A DNA stretch of 64,000 nucleotides from Hydractinia symbiolongicarpus (GCF_029227915.1 NC_079876.1:2420001-2484000); one strand, 5' to 3'. Positions 1 to 15,200 are shown, counted from the first letter of the stretch. A program made the numbers and translations. The notes: a model not told the origin generated them from the letters alone.

Positions 1-1200
1 TTTTTAAATTATTTTTTCACCACTAAAACGCATGAGACTTGTAGTTTTCAAAAATGTTTTCATTTTTGATGAGATGCTGAATAAAAGAAGTTTAATCGCC
101 GCCAAACGAAAACCTGCGATTTCCTGTAAATCCCGGACTCGGCCCGTATGGTAAAGAAAGTACCCGGGATGTAAACTCATTTCCCGAACGATTTTTTAAA
201 ATATTTTTTCACCACTAAAACGCATGACACTTGTAGTTTTCAAAAATGTTTTCATTTTTGATGAGACGCTGAATAAAAGAAGTTTAATCGCCGGCAAACG
301 AAAACCTGCTATTTCCCGTAAATCCCGGACTCGGCCCGTATAGTAAAGAAAGTACCCGGGATGTAAACTCATTTCCCGAACGATTTTTTTAAATTATTAT
401 TTCACCACTAAAACCCATGAGACTTGTAGTTTTCAAAAATGTTTTCATTTTTGATGAAACGCTGAATAAAAGAAGTTTAATCGCCGGCAAACGAAAACCC
501 GCGATTTCCCGTAAATCCCGGCTTGGCCCGTATAGTCAAAAGTATACAAAGAAAGTACCCAGGGAGTAAACTCATTTCCCGAACGATTTTTTAAATTATT
601 TTTTCACCACTAAAACCCATGAGACTTATAGTTTTTAAAAATGTTTTCATTCTTGATGAGACGCTGAAAAAAAGAAGTTAAATCGCCGGCAAACGAAAAC
701 CCGCCATTTCCCGTAAACCCCTGACTCGGCCCGTATAGTCAAAAGTATACAAAGAAATTACCCAGGGAGTAAACTCATTTTCCGAACGATTTTTTAAATT
801 ATTTTTTCACCACTAAAACGCATGAGACTTGTAGTTTTTAAAAATGTTTTCATTTTAGATGAGACGCTGAAAAAAAGAAGTTAAATCGCCAGCAAACGAA
901 ATCCCGCCATTTCCCGTAAACCCATGACTCGGCCCGTATAGTCAAAAGTATACAAAGAAATTACCCAGGGAGTAAACTCATTTTCCGAACGATTTTTTAA
1001 ATTATTTTTTCACCACTACAACGCATGAGACTTGTAGTTTTTAAAAATGTTTTCATTTTTGATGAGACGCTGAATAAAAGAAGTTTAATCGCCGGCAAAC
1101 GAAAACCCGCCATTTCCCGTAAACCCCGGACTCGGCCCGTATAGTCAAAAGTATACAAAGAAAGTACCCAGGGAGTAAACTCATTTTCCGAACGATTTTT
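1..1200 (+). repeat. Satellite block repeated about 9.2 kb downstream
   Basis: Rare variants in this block recur in the same order near 9.2-10.2 kb. TTCCTGTAAATC followed by CCCGTATGGTAAAG occurs at 121 and 9319, and CATTCTTGATGAG occurs at 648 and 9845. The offset is about 9197-9198 bases. The last monomers of the two copies diverge. This is a long-range duplication within the array, longer than the local block periods. Confidence 0.75.
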
Positions 1201-1999
1201 TAAATTATTTTTTTACCACTAAAACGCATGAGTCTTGTAGTTTTAAAAAATGTTTTCATATTTGATAAGACGCTTAATGAAAGAGGTTTAATCGCCGGCG
1301 AACGAAATCCCGCGATTTCCCGTAAATCCCGGGCTTGGCCCGTATAGTCGAATGTATACAAAGAAAGTACCTAGGGAGTAAACTCATTTCCCGAACGATT
1401 TTTTAAATTATTTTTTCACCACTAAAACGCATGAGACTTGTAGTTTTCAAAAATGTTTTAATTTTTGATGAGATGCTGAATAAAAGAAGTTTAATTGCCG
1501 GGAAACGAAAACCTGCGATTTCCCGTAAATCCCGGACTCGGCCCGTATAGTAAAGAAAGTACCCGGGATGTAAACTCATTTCCTGAACGATTTTTTAAAT
1601 TATTATTTCACCACTAAAACCCATGAGACTTATAGTTTTTAAAAATGTTTTCATTTTAGATGAGACGCTGAAAAAAAGAAGTTAAATCGCCAGCAAACGA
1701 AATCCCGCCATTTTCCGTAAACCCAAGACCCGGCCCGTATAGTCAAAAGTATACAAAGAAATTACCCAGGGAGTAAACTCATTTTCCGAACGATTTTTTA
1801 AATTATTTTTTCACCACTACAACGCATGAGACTTGTAGTTTTCAAAAATGTTTTCATTTTTGATGAGACTCTGAATAAAAGAAGTTTATCCGCACTCAAA
1901 CGAAAACCCGCGATTTCCCGTAAATCCCGGACTCGGCCCGTATAGTCCAAAGTATACAAAGAAAGTACCCAGGGAGTAAACTCATTTTCCGAACGATTT

Positions 2000-4900
2000 T
2001 TTAAATTATTTTTTCACCACTACAACGCATGAGACTTGTAGTTTTTAAAAATGTTTTCATTTTTGATGAGATGCTGAATAAAAGAAGTTTAATCGCCGCC
2101 AAACGAAAACCTGCGATCTCCCGTAAATCCCGGACTCGGCCCGTATAGTAAAGAAAGTACCCGGGATGTAAACTCATTTCCCGAACGATTTTTTTAAATA
2201 TTTTTTCACCACTAAAACGCATGAGACTTGTAGTTTTCAAAAATGTTTTCATTTTTGATGAGACGCTGAATAAAAGAAGTTTAATCGCCGGCAAACGAAA
2301 ACCTGCGATTTCCCGTAAATCCCGGATCGGCCCGTATAGTAAAGAAAGTACCCGGGATGTAAACTCATTTCCCGAACGATTTTTTAAATTATTATTTCAC
2401 CACTAAAAACCATGAGACTTGTAGTTTTCAAAAATGTTTTCATTTTTGATGAGACGCCGAATAAAAGAAGTTTATTCGCACTCAAACGAAAATCCGCGAT
2501 TTCCCGTAATTCCCGGAATCGGCCCGTATAGTCCAAAGTATACAGAGAAAGTACCCAGGGAGTAAACTCATTTCCCGAACGATTTTTTAAATTATTTTTT
2601 CACCACTAAAACCCATGAGACTTATAGTTTCTAAAAATGTTTTCATTTTTGATGAGACGCTGAAAAAAAGAAGATAAATCGCCGGCAATCGAAAACCCGC
2701 CATTTCCCGTAAACCCCTGACTCGGCCCGTATAGTCAAAAGTATACAAAGAAATTACCCAGGGAGTAAACTCATTTTCCGAACGATTTTTTAGATCATTT
2801 TTTCACCACTACAACGCATGAGACTTGTAGTTTTTAAAAATGTTTTCATTTTTGATGAGACGCTGAATAAAAGAAGTTTAATCCCCGGCAAACGAAAACC
2901 CGCCATTTCCCGTAAAACCCGGACTCGGCCCGTATAGTCCAAAGTATACAAAGAAAGTACCCAGGGAGTAAACTCATTTTCCGAACGATTTTTCAAATTA
3001 TTTTTTCACCACTACAACGCATGAGACTTGTAGTTTTCAAAAATGTTTTCATTTTTGATGAGACGCTGAATAAAAGAAGTTTATTCGCACTCAAACGAAA
3101 ATCCGCGATTTCCCGTAAATCCCGGACTCGGCCCGTATACTCCAAAGTATACAAAGAAAGTACCCAGGGAGTAAACTCATTTTCCGAACGATTTTTTAAA
3201 TTATTTTTTCACCACTAAAACGCATGAGTCTTGTAGTTTTAAAAAATGTTTTCATTTTTGATGAGATGCTGAATAAAAGAAGTTTAATTGCCGGGAAACG
3301 AAAACCTGCGATTTCCCGTAAATCCCGGACTCGGCCCGTATAGTAAAGAAAGTACCCGGGATGTAAACTCATTTCCTGAACGATTTTTTAAATTATTATT
3401 TCACCACTAAAACCCATGAGACTTATAGTTTTTAAAAATGTTTTCATTTTAGATGAGACGCTGAAAAAAAGAAGTTAAATCGCCAGCAAACGAAATCCCG
3501 CCATTTCCCGTAAACCCAAGACCCGGCCCGTATAGTCAAAAGTATACAAAGAAATTACCCAGGGAGTAAACTCATTTTCCGAACGATTTTTTAAATTATT
3601 TTTTCACCACTACAACGCATGAGACTTGTAGTTTTTAAAAATGTTTTCATTTTTGATGAGACGCTGAATAAAAGAAGTTTAATCGCCGGCAAACGAAAAC
3701 CCGCCATTTCCCGTAAACCCCGGACTCGGCCCGTATAGTCAAAAGTATACAAAGAAAGTACCCAGGGAGTAAACTCATTTTCCGAACGATTTTTTAAATT
3801 ATTTTTTCACCACTACAACGCATGAGACTTGTAGTTTTCAAAAATGTTTTCATTTTTGATGAGACTCTGAATAAAAGAAGTTTATCCGCACTCAAACGAA
3901 AATCCGCGATTTCCCGTAAATCCCGGACTCGGCCCGTATAGTCCAAAGTATACAAAGAAAGTACCCAGGGAGTAAACTCATTTTCCGAACGATTTTTTAA
4001 ATTATTTTTTCACCACTACAACGCATGAGACTTGTAGTTTTTAAAAATGTTTTCATTTTTGATGAGATGCTGAATAAAAGAAGTTTAATCGCCGCCAAAC
4101 GAAAACCTGCGATTTCCCGTAAATCCCGGACTCGGCCCGTATAGTAAAGAAAGTACCCGGGATGTAAACTCATTTCATGAACGATTTTTTAAATTATTTT
4201 TTCACCACTAAAACGCATAAGACTTGTAGTTTTTAAAAATGTTTTCATTTTTGATGAGACGCTGAATAAAAGAAGTTTAATCGCCCGCAAACGAAAACCC
4301 GCGATTTCCCGTAAATCCCGGCTTGGCCCGTATAGTCAAAATTATACAAAGAAAGTACCCAGGGAGTAAACTCATTTCCCGAACGATTTTTTAAATTATT
4401 TTTTCACCACTAAAACCCATGAGACTTATAGTTTTTAAAAATGTTTTCATTTTTGATGAGACGCTGAAAAAAAGAAGATAAATCGCCGGCAATCGAAAAC
4501 CCGCCATTTCCCGTAAACCCCTGACTCGGCCCGTATAGTCAAAAGTATACAAAGAAATTACCCAGGGAGTAAACTCATTTTCCGAACGATTTTTTAGATT
4601 ATTTTTTCACCACTACAACGCATGAGACTTGTAGTTTTTAAAAATGTTTTCATTTTTGATGAGACGCTGAATAAAAGAAGTTTAATCCCCGGCAAACGAA
4701 AACCCGCCATTTCCCGTAAAACCCGGACTCGGCCCGTATAGTCCAAAGTATACAAAGAAAGTACCCAGGGAGTAAACTCATTTTCCGAACGATTTTTCAA
4801 ATTATTTTTTCACCACTACAACGCATAAGACTTGTAGTTTTCAAAAATGTTTTCATTTTTGATGAGACGCTGAATAAAAGAAGTTTATTCGCACTCAAAC

Positions 4901-7900
4901 GAAAATCCGCGATTTCCCGTAAATCCCGGACTCGGCCCGTATAGTCCAAAGTATACAAAGAAAGTACCCAGGGAGTAAACTCATTTTCCGAACGATTTTT
5001 TAAATTATTTTTTCACCACTAAAACGCATGAGTCTTGTAGTTTTAAAAAATGTTTTCATTTTTGATGAGATGCTGAATAAAAGAAGTTTAATTGCCGGGA
5101 AACGAAAACCTGCGATTTCCCGTAAATCCCGGACTCGGCCCGTATAGTAAAGAAAGTACCCGGGATGTAAACTCATTTCCTGAACGATTTTTTAAATTAT
5201 TATTTCACCACTAAAACCCATGAGACTTATAGTTTTTAAAAATGTTTTCATTTTAGATGAGACGCTGAAAAAAAGAAGTTAAATCGCCAGCAAACGAAAT
5301 CCCGCCATTTCCCGTAAACCCAAGACCCGGCCCGTATAGTCAAAAGTATACAAAGAAATTACCCAGGGAGTAAACTCATTTTCCGAACGATTTTTTAAAT
5401 TATTTTTTCACCACTACAACGCATGAGACTTGTAGTTTTTAAAAATGTTTTCATTTTTGATGAGACGCTGAATAAAAGAAGTTTAATCGCCGGCAAACGA
5501 AAACCCGCCATTTCCTGTAAACCCCGGACTCGGCCCGTATAGTCAAAAGTATACAAAGAAAGTACCCAGGGAGTAAACTCATTTTCCGAACGATTTTTTA
5601 AATTATTTTTTCACCACTACAACGCATGAGACTTGTAGTTTTCAAAAATGTTTTCATTTTTGATGAGACTCTGAATAAAAGAAGTTTATCCGCACTCAAA
5701 CGAAAATCCGCGATTTCCCGTAAATCCCGGACTCGGCCCGTATAGTCCAAAGTATACAAAGAAAGTACCCAGGGAGTAAACTCATTTTCCGAACGATTTT
5801 TTAAATTATTTTTTCACCACTACAACGCATGAGACTTGTAGTTTTTAAAAATGTTTTCATTTTTGATGAGATGCTGAATAAAAGAAGTTTAATCGCCGCC
5901 AAACGAAAACCTGCGATTTCCCGTAAATCCCGGACTCGGCCCGTATAGTAAAGAAAGTACCCGGGATGTAAACTCATTTCCCGAACGATTTTTTTAAATA
6001 TTTTTTCACCACTAAAACGCATGAGACTTGTAGTTTTCAAAAATGTTTTCATTTTTGATGAGACGCTGAATAAAAGAAGTTTAATCGCCGGCAAACGAAA
6101 ACCTGCGATTTCCCGTAAATCCCGGATCGGCCCGTATAGTAAAGAAAGTACCCGGGATGTAAACTCATTTCCCGAACGATTTTTTAAATTATTATTTCAC
6201 CACTAAAAACCATGAGACTTGTAGTTTTCAAAAATGTTTTCATTTTTGATGAGACGCCGAATAAAAGAAGTTTATTCGCACTCAAACGAAAATCCGCGAT
6301 TTCCCGTAATTCCCGGAATCGGCCCGTATAGTCCAAAGTATACAGAGAAAGTACCCAGGGAGTAAACTCATTTTCCGAACGATTTTTTAAATTATTTTTT
6401 CACCACTAAAACGCATAAGACTTGTAGTTTTTAAAAATGTTTTCATTTTTGATGAAACGCTGAATAAAAGAAGTTTAATCGCCGGCAAACGAAAACCCGC
6501 GATTTCCCGTAAATCCCGGCTTGGCCCGTATAGTCAAAATTATACAAAGAAAGTACCCAGGGAGTAAACTCATTTCCCGAACGATTTTTTAAATTATTTT
6601 TTCACCACTAAAACCCATGAGACTTATAGTTTTTAAAAATGTTTTCATTTTTGATGAGACGCTGAAAAAAAGAAGATAAATCGCCGGCAATCGAAAACCC
6701 GCCATTTCCCGTAAACCCCTGACTCGGCCCGTATAGTCAAAAGTATACAAAGAAATTACCCAGGGAGTAAACTCATTTTCCGAACCATTTTTTAGATTAT
6801 TTTTTCACCACTACAACGCATGAGACTTGTAGTTTTTAAAAATGTTTTCATTTTTGATGAGACGCTGAATAAAAGAAGTTTAATCCCCGGCAAACGAAAA
6901 CCCGCCATTTCCCGTAAAACCCGGACTCGGCCCGTATAGTCCAAAGTATACAAAGAAAGTACCCAGGGAGTAAACTCGTTTTCCGAACGATTTTTCAAAT
7001 TATTTTTTCACCACTACAACGCATGAGACTTGTAGTTTTCAAAAATGTTTTCATTTTTGATGAGACGCTGAATAAAAGAAGTTTATTCGCACTCAAACGA
7101 AAATCCGCGATTTCCCGTAAATCCCGGACTCGGCCCGTATAGTCCAAAGTATACAAAGAAAGTACCCAGGGAGTAAACTCATTTTCCGAACGATTTTTTA
7201 AATTATTTTTTCACCACTAAAACGCATGAGTCTTGTAGTTTTAAAAAATGTTTTCATATTTGATGAGACGTTTATTGAAAGAGGTTTAATCGCCGGCAAA
7301 CGAAATCCCGCGATTTCCCGTAAATCCCGGGCTTGGCCCGTATAGTCGAATGTATACAAAGAAAGTACCTAGGGAGTAAACTCATTTCCCGAACGATTTT
7401 TTTATTTTTTTTTTCACCACTAAAACGCATGAGACTTGTAGTTTTTAAAAATGTTTTCATTTTTGATGAGACGCTGAATAAAAGAAGTTTAATCGCCAGC
7501 AAACGAACACCTGCGATTTCCCGTAAATCCCGGATCGGCCCGTATAGTAAAGAAAGTACCTAGGGAGTAAACTCATTTCCCGAACGATTTTTTTATTTTT
7601 TTTTTCACCACTAAAACGCATGAGACTTGTAGTTTTTAAAAATGTTTTCATTTTTGATGAGACGCTGAATAAAAGAAGTTTAATCGCCAGCAAACGAACA
7701 CCTGCGATTTCCCGTAAATCCCGGATCGGCCCGTATAGTAAAGAAAGTACCCGGGATGTAAACTCATTTCCCGAACGATTTTTTAAATTATTATTTCACC
7801 ACTAAAAACCATGAGACTTGTAGTTTTCAAAAATGTTTTCATTTTTGATGAGACGCCGAATAAAAGAAGTTTATTCGCACTCAAACGAAAATCCGCGATT

Positions 7901-9200
7901 TCCCGTAATTCCCGGAATCGGCCCGTATAGTCCAAAGTATACAGAGAAAGTACCCAGGGAGTAAACTCATTTTCCGAACGATTTTTTAAATTATTTTTCA
8001 CCACTAAAACGCATAAGACTTGTAGTTTTTAAAAATGTTTTCATTTTTGATGAAACGCTGAATAAAAGAAGTTTAATCGCCGGCAAACGAAAACCCGCGA
8101 TTTCCCGTAAATCCCGGCTTGGCCCGTATAGTCAAAATTATACAAAGAAAGTACCCAGGGAGTAAACTCATTTCCCGAACCATTTTTTAAATTATTTTTT
8201 CACCACTAAAACCCATGAGACTTATAGTTTTTAAAAATGTTTTCATTTTTGATGAGACGCTGAAAAAAAGAAGATAAATCGCCGGCAATCGAAAACCCGC
8301 CATTTCCCGTAAACCCCTGACTCGGCCCGTATAGTCAAAAGTATACAAAGAAATTACCCAGGGAGTAAACTCATTTTCCGAACGATTTTTTAGATTATTT
8401 TTTCACCACTACAACGCATGAGACTTGTAGTTTTTAAAAATGTTTTCATTTTTGATGAGACGCTGAATAAAAGAAGTTTAATCCCCGGCAAACGAAAACC
8501 CGCCATTTCCCGTAAAACCCGGACTCGGCCCGTATAGTCCAAAGTATACAAAGAAAGTACCCAGGGAGTAAACTCGTTTTCCGAACGATTTTTCAAATTA
8601 TTTTTTCACCACTACAACGCATGAGACTTGTAGTTTTCAAAAATGTTTTCATTTTTGATGAGACGCTGAATAAAAGAAGTTTATTCGCACTCAAACGAAA
8701 ATCCGCGATTTCCCGTAAATCCCGGACTCGGCCCGTATAGTCCAAAGTATACAAAGAAAGTACCCAGGGAGTAAACTCATTTTCCGAACTATTTTTTAAA
8801 TTATTTTTTCACCACTAAAACGCATGAGTCTTGTAGTTTTAAAAAATGTTTTCATATTTGATGAGACGTTTATTGAAAGAGGTTTAATCGCCGGCAAACG
8901 AAATCCCGCGATTTCCCGTAAATCCCGGGCTTGGCCCGTATAGTCGAATGTATACAAAGAAAGTACCTAGGGAGTAAACTCATTTCCCGAACGATTTTTT
9001 TATTTTTTTTTTCACCACTAAAACGCATGAGACTTGTAGTTTTTAAAAATGTTTTCATTTTTGATGAGACGCTGAATAAAAGAAGTTTAATCGCCAGCAA
9101 ACGAAAACCTGCGATTTCCCGTAAATCCCGGACTCGGCCCGTATTTTCAAAAGTATACAAAGAAAGTACCCAGGGAGTAAACTCATTTCCCGAACGATTT
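2000..9200 (+). repeat. Nested higher-order repeats of about 3.8, 1.8 and 1.6 kb
   Basis: The unusual ACTAAAAACCATGAG occurs at about 2402, 6202 and 7801, offsets of 3800 and 1599. A long minus-strand open stretch at 2001-2294 recurs at 5801-6094 with an identical translation. The TTTTTCAAATTATT tail variant near 2990 recurs near 4794, 6992 and 8590. Duplications of different lengths therefore overlap, rather than forming one fixed higher-order unit. Confidence 0.8.
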
Positions 9201-10602
9201 TTTAAATTATTTTTTCACCACTAAAACGCATGAGACTTGTAGTTTTCAAAAATGCTTTCATTTTTGATGAGATGCTGAATAAAAGAAGTTTAATCGCCGC
9301 CAAACGAAAACCTGCGATTTCCTGTAAATCCCGGACTCGGCCCGTATGGTAAAGAAAGTACCCGGGATGCAAACTCATTTCCCGAACGATTTTTTAAAAT
9401 GTTTTTTCACCACTAAAACGCATGAGACTTGTAGTTTTCAAAAATGTTTTCATTTTTGATGAGACGCTGAATAAAAGAAGTTTAATCGCCGGCAAACGAA
9501 AACCTGCGATTTCCCGTAAATCCCGGACTCGGCTCGTATAGTAAAGAAAGTACCCGGGATGTAAACTCATTTCCCGAACGATTTTTTAAATTATCATTTC
9601 ACCACTAAAACCCATGAGACTTGTAGTTTTCAAAAATGTTTTCATTTTTGATGAAACGCTGAATAAAAGAAGTTTAATCGCCGGCAAACGAAAACCCGCG
9701 ATTTCCCGTAAATCCCGGCTTGGCCCGTATAGTCAAAAGTATACAAAGAAAGTACCCAGGGAGTAAACTCATTTCCCGAACGATTTTTTAAATTATTTTT
9801 TCACCACTAAAACCCATGAGACTTATAGTTTTTAAAAATGTTTTCATTCTTGATGAGACGCTGAAAAAAAGAAGTTAAATCGCCGGCAAACGAAAACCCG
9901 CCATTTCCCGTAAACCCCTGACTCGGCCCGTATAGTCAAAAGTATACAAAGAAATTACCCAGGGAGTAAACTCATTTTCCGAACGATTTTTTAAATTATT
10001 TTTTCACCACTACAACGCATGAGACTTGTAGTTTTTAAAAATGTTTTCATTTTTGATGAGACGCTGAATAAAAGAAGTTTAATCGCCGGCAAACGAAAAC
10101 CCGCCATTTCCTGTAAACCCCGGACTCGGCCCGTATAGTCCAAAGTATACAAAGAAAGTACCCAGGAAGTAAACTCATTTTCCGAACGATTTTTCAATTT
10201 ATTTTTTCACCACTACAACGCATGAGACTTGTAGTTTTCAAAAATGTTTTCATTTTTGATGAGACGCTGAATAAAAGAAGTTTATTCGCACTCAAACGAA
10301 AATCCGCGATTTCCCGTATATCCCGGACTCGGCCCGTATAATCCAAAGTATACAAAGAAAGTACCCAGGGAGTAAACTCATTTTCCGAACGATTTTTCAA
10401 ATTATTTTTTCACCACTACAACGCATGAGAATTGTAGTTTTCAGAAATGTTTTCATTTTTGATGAGACGCTGAATAAAAGAAGTTTATTCGCACACAAAC
10501 GAAAATCCGCGATTTCCCGTAAATCCCGGACTCGGCCCGTATAGTCCAAAGTATACAAAGAAAGTACCCAGGGAGTAAACTCATTTTCCGAACGATTTTT
10601 TA

Positions 10603-12226
10603 AATTATTTTTTTACCACTAAAACGAATGAGTCTTGTAGTTTTAAAAAATGTTTTCATATTTGATAAGACGCTTAATGAAAGAGGTTTAATCGCCGGCA
10701 AACGAAATCCCGCGATTTCCCGTAAATCCCGGGCTTGGCCCGTATAGTCGAATGTATACAAAGAAAGTACCTAGGGAGTGAACTCATTTCCCGAACGATT
10801 TTTTTATTTTTTTTTTCACCACTAAAACGCATGAGACTTGTAGTTTTTAAAAATGTTTTCATTTTTGATGCGACGCTGAATAAAAGAAGTTTAATCGCCA
10901 GCAAACGAAAACCTGCGATTTCCCGTAAATCCCGGACTCGGCCCGTATTTTCAAAAGTATACAAAGAAAGTACCCAGGGAGTAAACTCATTTCCCGAAAG
11001 ATTTTTTAAATTATCATTTCACCACTAAAACCCATGAGACTTATAGTTTTTAAAAATGTTTTCATTTTAGATGAGACGCTGAAAAAAAGAAGTTAAATCG
11101 CCAGCAAACGAAATCCCGCCATTTCCCGTAAACCCATGACTCGGCCCGTATAGTCAAAAGTATACAAAGAAATTACCCAGGGAGTAAACTCATTTTCCGA
11201 ACGATTTTTTAAATTATTTTTTCACCACTACAACGCATGAGACTTGTAGTTTTTAAAAATGTTTTCATTTTTGATGAGACGCTGAATAAAAGAAGATTAA
11301 TCGCCGGCAAACGAAAACCCGCCATTTCCCGTAAACCCCGGACTCGGCCCGTATAGTCAAAAGTATACAAAGAAAGTACCCAGGGAGTAAACTCATTTTC
11401 CGAACGATTTTTTAAATTATTTTTTTACCACTAAAACGCATGAGTCTTGTAGTTTTAAAAAATGTTTTCATATTTGATAAGACGCTTAATGAAAGAGGTT
11501 TAATCGCCGGCAAACGAAATCCCGCGATTTCCCGTAAATCCCGGGCTTGGCCCGTATAGTCGAATGTATACAAAGAAAGTACCTAGGGAGTGAACTCATT
11601 TCCCGAACGATTTTTTTATTTTTTTTTTCACCACTAAAACGCATGAGACTTGTAGTTTTTAAAAATGTTTTCATTTTTGATGCGACGCTGAATAAAAGAA
11701 GTTTAATCGCCAGCAAACGAAAACCTGCGATTTCCCGTAAATCCCGGACTCGGCCCGTATTTTCAAAAGTATACAAAGAAAGTACCCAGGGAGTAAACTC
11801 ATTTCCCGAAAGATTTTTTAAATTATCATTTCACCACTAAAACCCATGAGACTTATAGTTTTTAAAAATGTTTTCATTTTAGATGAGACGCTGAAAAAAA
11901 GAAGTTAAATCGCCAGCAAACGAAATCCCGCCATTTCCCGTAAACCCATGACTCGGCCCGTATAGTCAAAAGTATACAAAGAAATTACCCAGGGAGTAAA
12001 CTCATTTTCCGAACGATTTTTTAAATTATTTTTTCACCACTACAACGCATGAGACTTGTAGTTTTTAAAAATGTTTTCATTTTTGATGAGACGCTGAATA
12101 AAAGAAGATTAATCGCCGGCAAACGAAAACCCGCCATTTCCCGTAAACCCCGGACTCGGCCCGTATAGTCAAAAGTATACAAAGAAAGTACCCAGGGAGT
12201 AAACTCATTTTCCGAACGATTTTTTA
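10603..12226 (+). repeat. Two tandem copies of an 812-base, four-monomer unit
   Basis: Private variants repeat 812 bases apart (4 x 203): GGGAGTGAACTC at about 10775 and 11587, GATGCGACGCTG at about 10867 and 11679, CCCGAAAGATTT at about 10994 and 11806, and AGAAGATTAATCG at about 11290 and 12102. The first copy has AAAACGAATGAG where the second has AAAACGCATGAG; otherwise they look nearly identical by eye. Boundaries are approximate. Confidence 0.85.
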
Positions 12227-15200
12227 AATTATTTTTTCACCACTACAACGCATGAGACTTGTAGTTTTCAAAAATGTTTTCATTTTTGATGAGACGTTTA
12301 TTGAAAGAGGTTTAATCGCACTCAAACGAAAATCCGCGATTTCCCGTAAATCCCGGACTCGGCCCGTATAGTCCAAAGTATACAAAGAAAGTACCCAGGG
12401 AGTAAACTCATTTTCCGAACGATTTTTCAAATTATTTTTTCACCACTACAACGCATGAGACTTGTAGTTTTCAAAAATGTTTTCATTTTTGATGAGACGC
12501 TGAATAAAAGAAGTTCATTCGCACTCAAACGAAAATCCGCGATTTCCCGTAAATCCCGGACTCGGCCCGTATAGTCCAAAGTATACAAAGAAAGTACCCA
12601 GGGAGTAAACTCATTTTCCGAACGATTTTTTAAATTATTTTTTTACCACTAAAACGCATGAGTCTTGTAGTTTTAAAAAATGTTTTCATATTTGATAAGA
12701 CGCTTAATGAAAGAGGTTTAATCGCCGGCAAACGAAATCCCGCGATTTCCCGTAAATCCCGGGCTTGGCCCGTATAGTCGAATGTATACAAAGAAAGTAC
12801 CTAGGGAGTAAACTCATTTCCCGAACGATTTTTTTATTTTTTTTTTCACCACTAAAACGCATGAGACTTGTAGTTTTTAAAAATGTTTTCATTTTTGATG
12901 AGACGCTGAATAAAAGAAGTTTAATCGCCAGCAAACGAAAACCTGCGATTTCCCGTAAATCCCGGACTCGGCCCGTATTTTCAAAAGTATACAAAGAAAG
13001 TACCCAGGGAGTAAACTCATTTCCCGAACGATTTTTTAAATTATTTTTTCACCACTAAAACGCATGAGACTTGTAGTTTTCAAAAATGTTTTCATTTTTG
13101 ATGAGATGCTGAATAAAAGAAGTTTAATTGCCGGGAAACGAAAACCTGCGATTTCCCGTAAATTCCGGACTCGGCCCGTATAGTAAAGAAAGTACCCGGG
13201 ATGTAAACTCATTTCCTGAACGATTTTTTAAATTATTATTTCACCACTAAAACCCATGAGACTTATAGTTTTTAAAAATGTTTTCATTTTAGATGAGACG
13301 CTGAAAAAAAGAAGTTAAATCGCCAGCAAACGAAATCCCGCCATTTCCCGTAAACCCATGACTCGGCCCGTATAGTCAAAAGTATACAAAGAAATTACCC
13401 AGGGAGTAAACTCATTTTCCGAACGATTTTTTAAATTATTTTTTCACCACTACAACGCATGAGACTTGTAGTTTTTAAAAATGTTTTCATTTTTGATGAG
13501 ACGCTGAATAAAAGAAGTTTAATCGCCGGCAAACGAAAACCCGCCATTTCCCGTAAACCCCGGACTCGGCCCGTATAGTCAAAAGTATACAAAGAAAGTA
13601 CCCAGGGAGTAAACTCATTTTCCGAACGATTTTTTAAATTATTTTTTCACCACTACAACGCATGAGACTTGTAGTTTTCAAAAATGTTTTCATTTTTGAT
13701 GAGACGCTGAATAAAAGAAGTTTATCCGCACTCAAACGAAAATCCGCGATTTCCCGTAAATCCCGGACTCGGCCCGTATAGTCCAAAGTATACAAAGAAA
13801 GTACCCAGGGAGTAAACTCATTTTCCGAACGATTTTTTAAATTATTTTTTCACCACTAAAACGCATGAGACTTGTAGTTTTCAAAAATGTTTTCATATTT
13901 GATGAGACGCTTAATGAAAGAGGTTAAATCGCCGGCAAACGAAATCCCGCGATTTCCCGTAAATCCCGGGCTTGGCCCGTATAGTCGAATGTATACAAAG
14001 AAAGTACCTAGGGAGTAAACTCATTTCCCGAACGATTTTTTAATTTTTTTTTTTTACCACTAAAACGCATGAGACTTGTAGTTTTTAAAAATGTTTTCAT
14101 TTTTGATAAGACGCTGAATAAAAGAAGTTTAATCGCCGGCAAACGAAAACCTGCGATTTCCCGTAAACCCGGACTCGGCCCGTATAGTCGAATGTTTACA
14201 AAGAAAGTACCCTGTGTGTAAACTCATTTCCAAAACGATTTTTTAAATTATCTTTTCACAACTAAAACGCATGAGACTTGTAGTTTTCAAAAATGTTTTC
14301 ATTTTTGATGAGACGCTGAATAAAAGAAGTTTAATCGCCGGCAAACGAAAACCCGCCATTTCCCGTAAACCCCGGACTCGACCCGTATAGTCAAAAGTAT
14401 ACAGAGAAAGTACCCAGGGAGTAAACTCATTTCCCGAACGATTTTTTATATTACTTTTTTACCACTAAACGCATAAGACTTGTAGTTTTCAAAAATATTT
14501 TCATATTTGATGGTACGCTGAATAAAAGAAGTTTAATCGTCGGCAAACGAAGATCCGCGATTTCCCGTAAATCCCGGACTCGGCCCGTATAATCAAAAGT
14601 ATACAAAGAAAGTACCCAGGGAGTAAACTCATTTCCCGAACGGTTTTTTAAATTATTTTTTCACCACTAAAACGCATGAGTCTTGTAGTTTTAAAAAATG
14701 TTTTCATATTTGATGAGACGCTTAATGAAAGAGGTTTAATCGCCGGCAAACGAAATCCCGCGATTTCCCGTAAATCCCGGGCTTGGCCCGTATAGACGAA
14801 TGTATACAAAGAAAGTACCTAGGGAGTAAACTCATTTCTCGAACGATTTTTTTATTTTTTTTTTTCACCACTAAAACGCATGAGACTTGTATTTTTAAAA
14901 AATGTTTTCATTTTTGATGAGACGCTGAATAAAAGAAGTTTAATCGCCGGCAAACGAAAACCAGCGATTTCCCGTAAATCCCGGACTCGGCCCGTATTGT
15001 CAAAAGTATACAAAGAAAGTACCCAGGGAGTAAACTCATTTCCCGAACGATTTTTTAAATTATTTTTTCACCACTAAAACGCATGAGACTTGTAGTTTTC
15101 AAAAATGTTTTCATTTTTGATGAGACGCTGAATAAAAGAAGTGTAATCGCCGGCAAACGAAAAACTCCGATTTCCCGTAAATCCCGGACTCGGCCCGTAA

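Noticed and set aside
2001-2294. Recurring 61-100 codon open frames on both strands of the satellite, with near-identical translations
   Set aside because: Each lies within one or two monomers and its translation simply follows the repeat. The 203-base period is not a multiple of three, so the frame breaks at the next unit. No domain, codon bias or start context supports translation.
7333-7346. CENP-B box-like match in the satellite (CCCGTATAGTCGAA)
   Set aside because: Compared with the reverse of the TTCGnnnnAnnCGGG core, the spacing to CGAA is one base short, so it is only a near miss.
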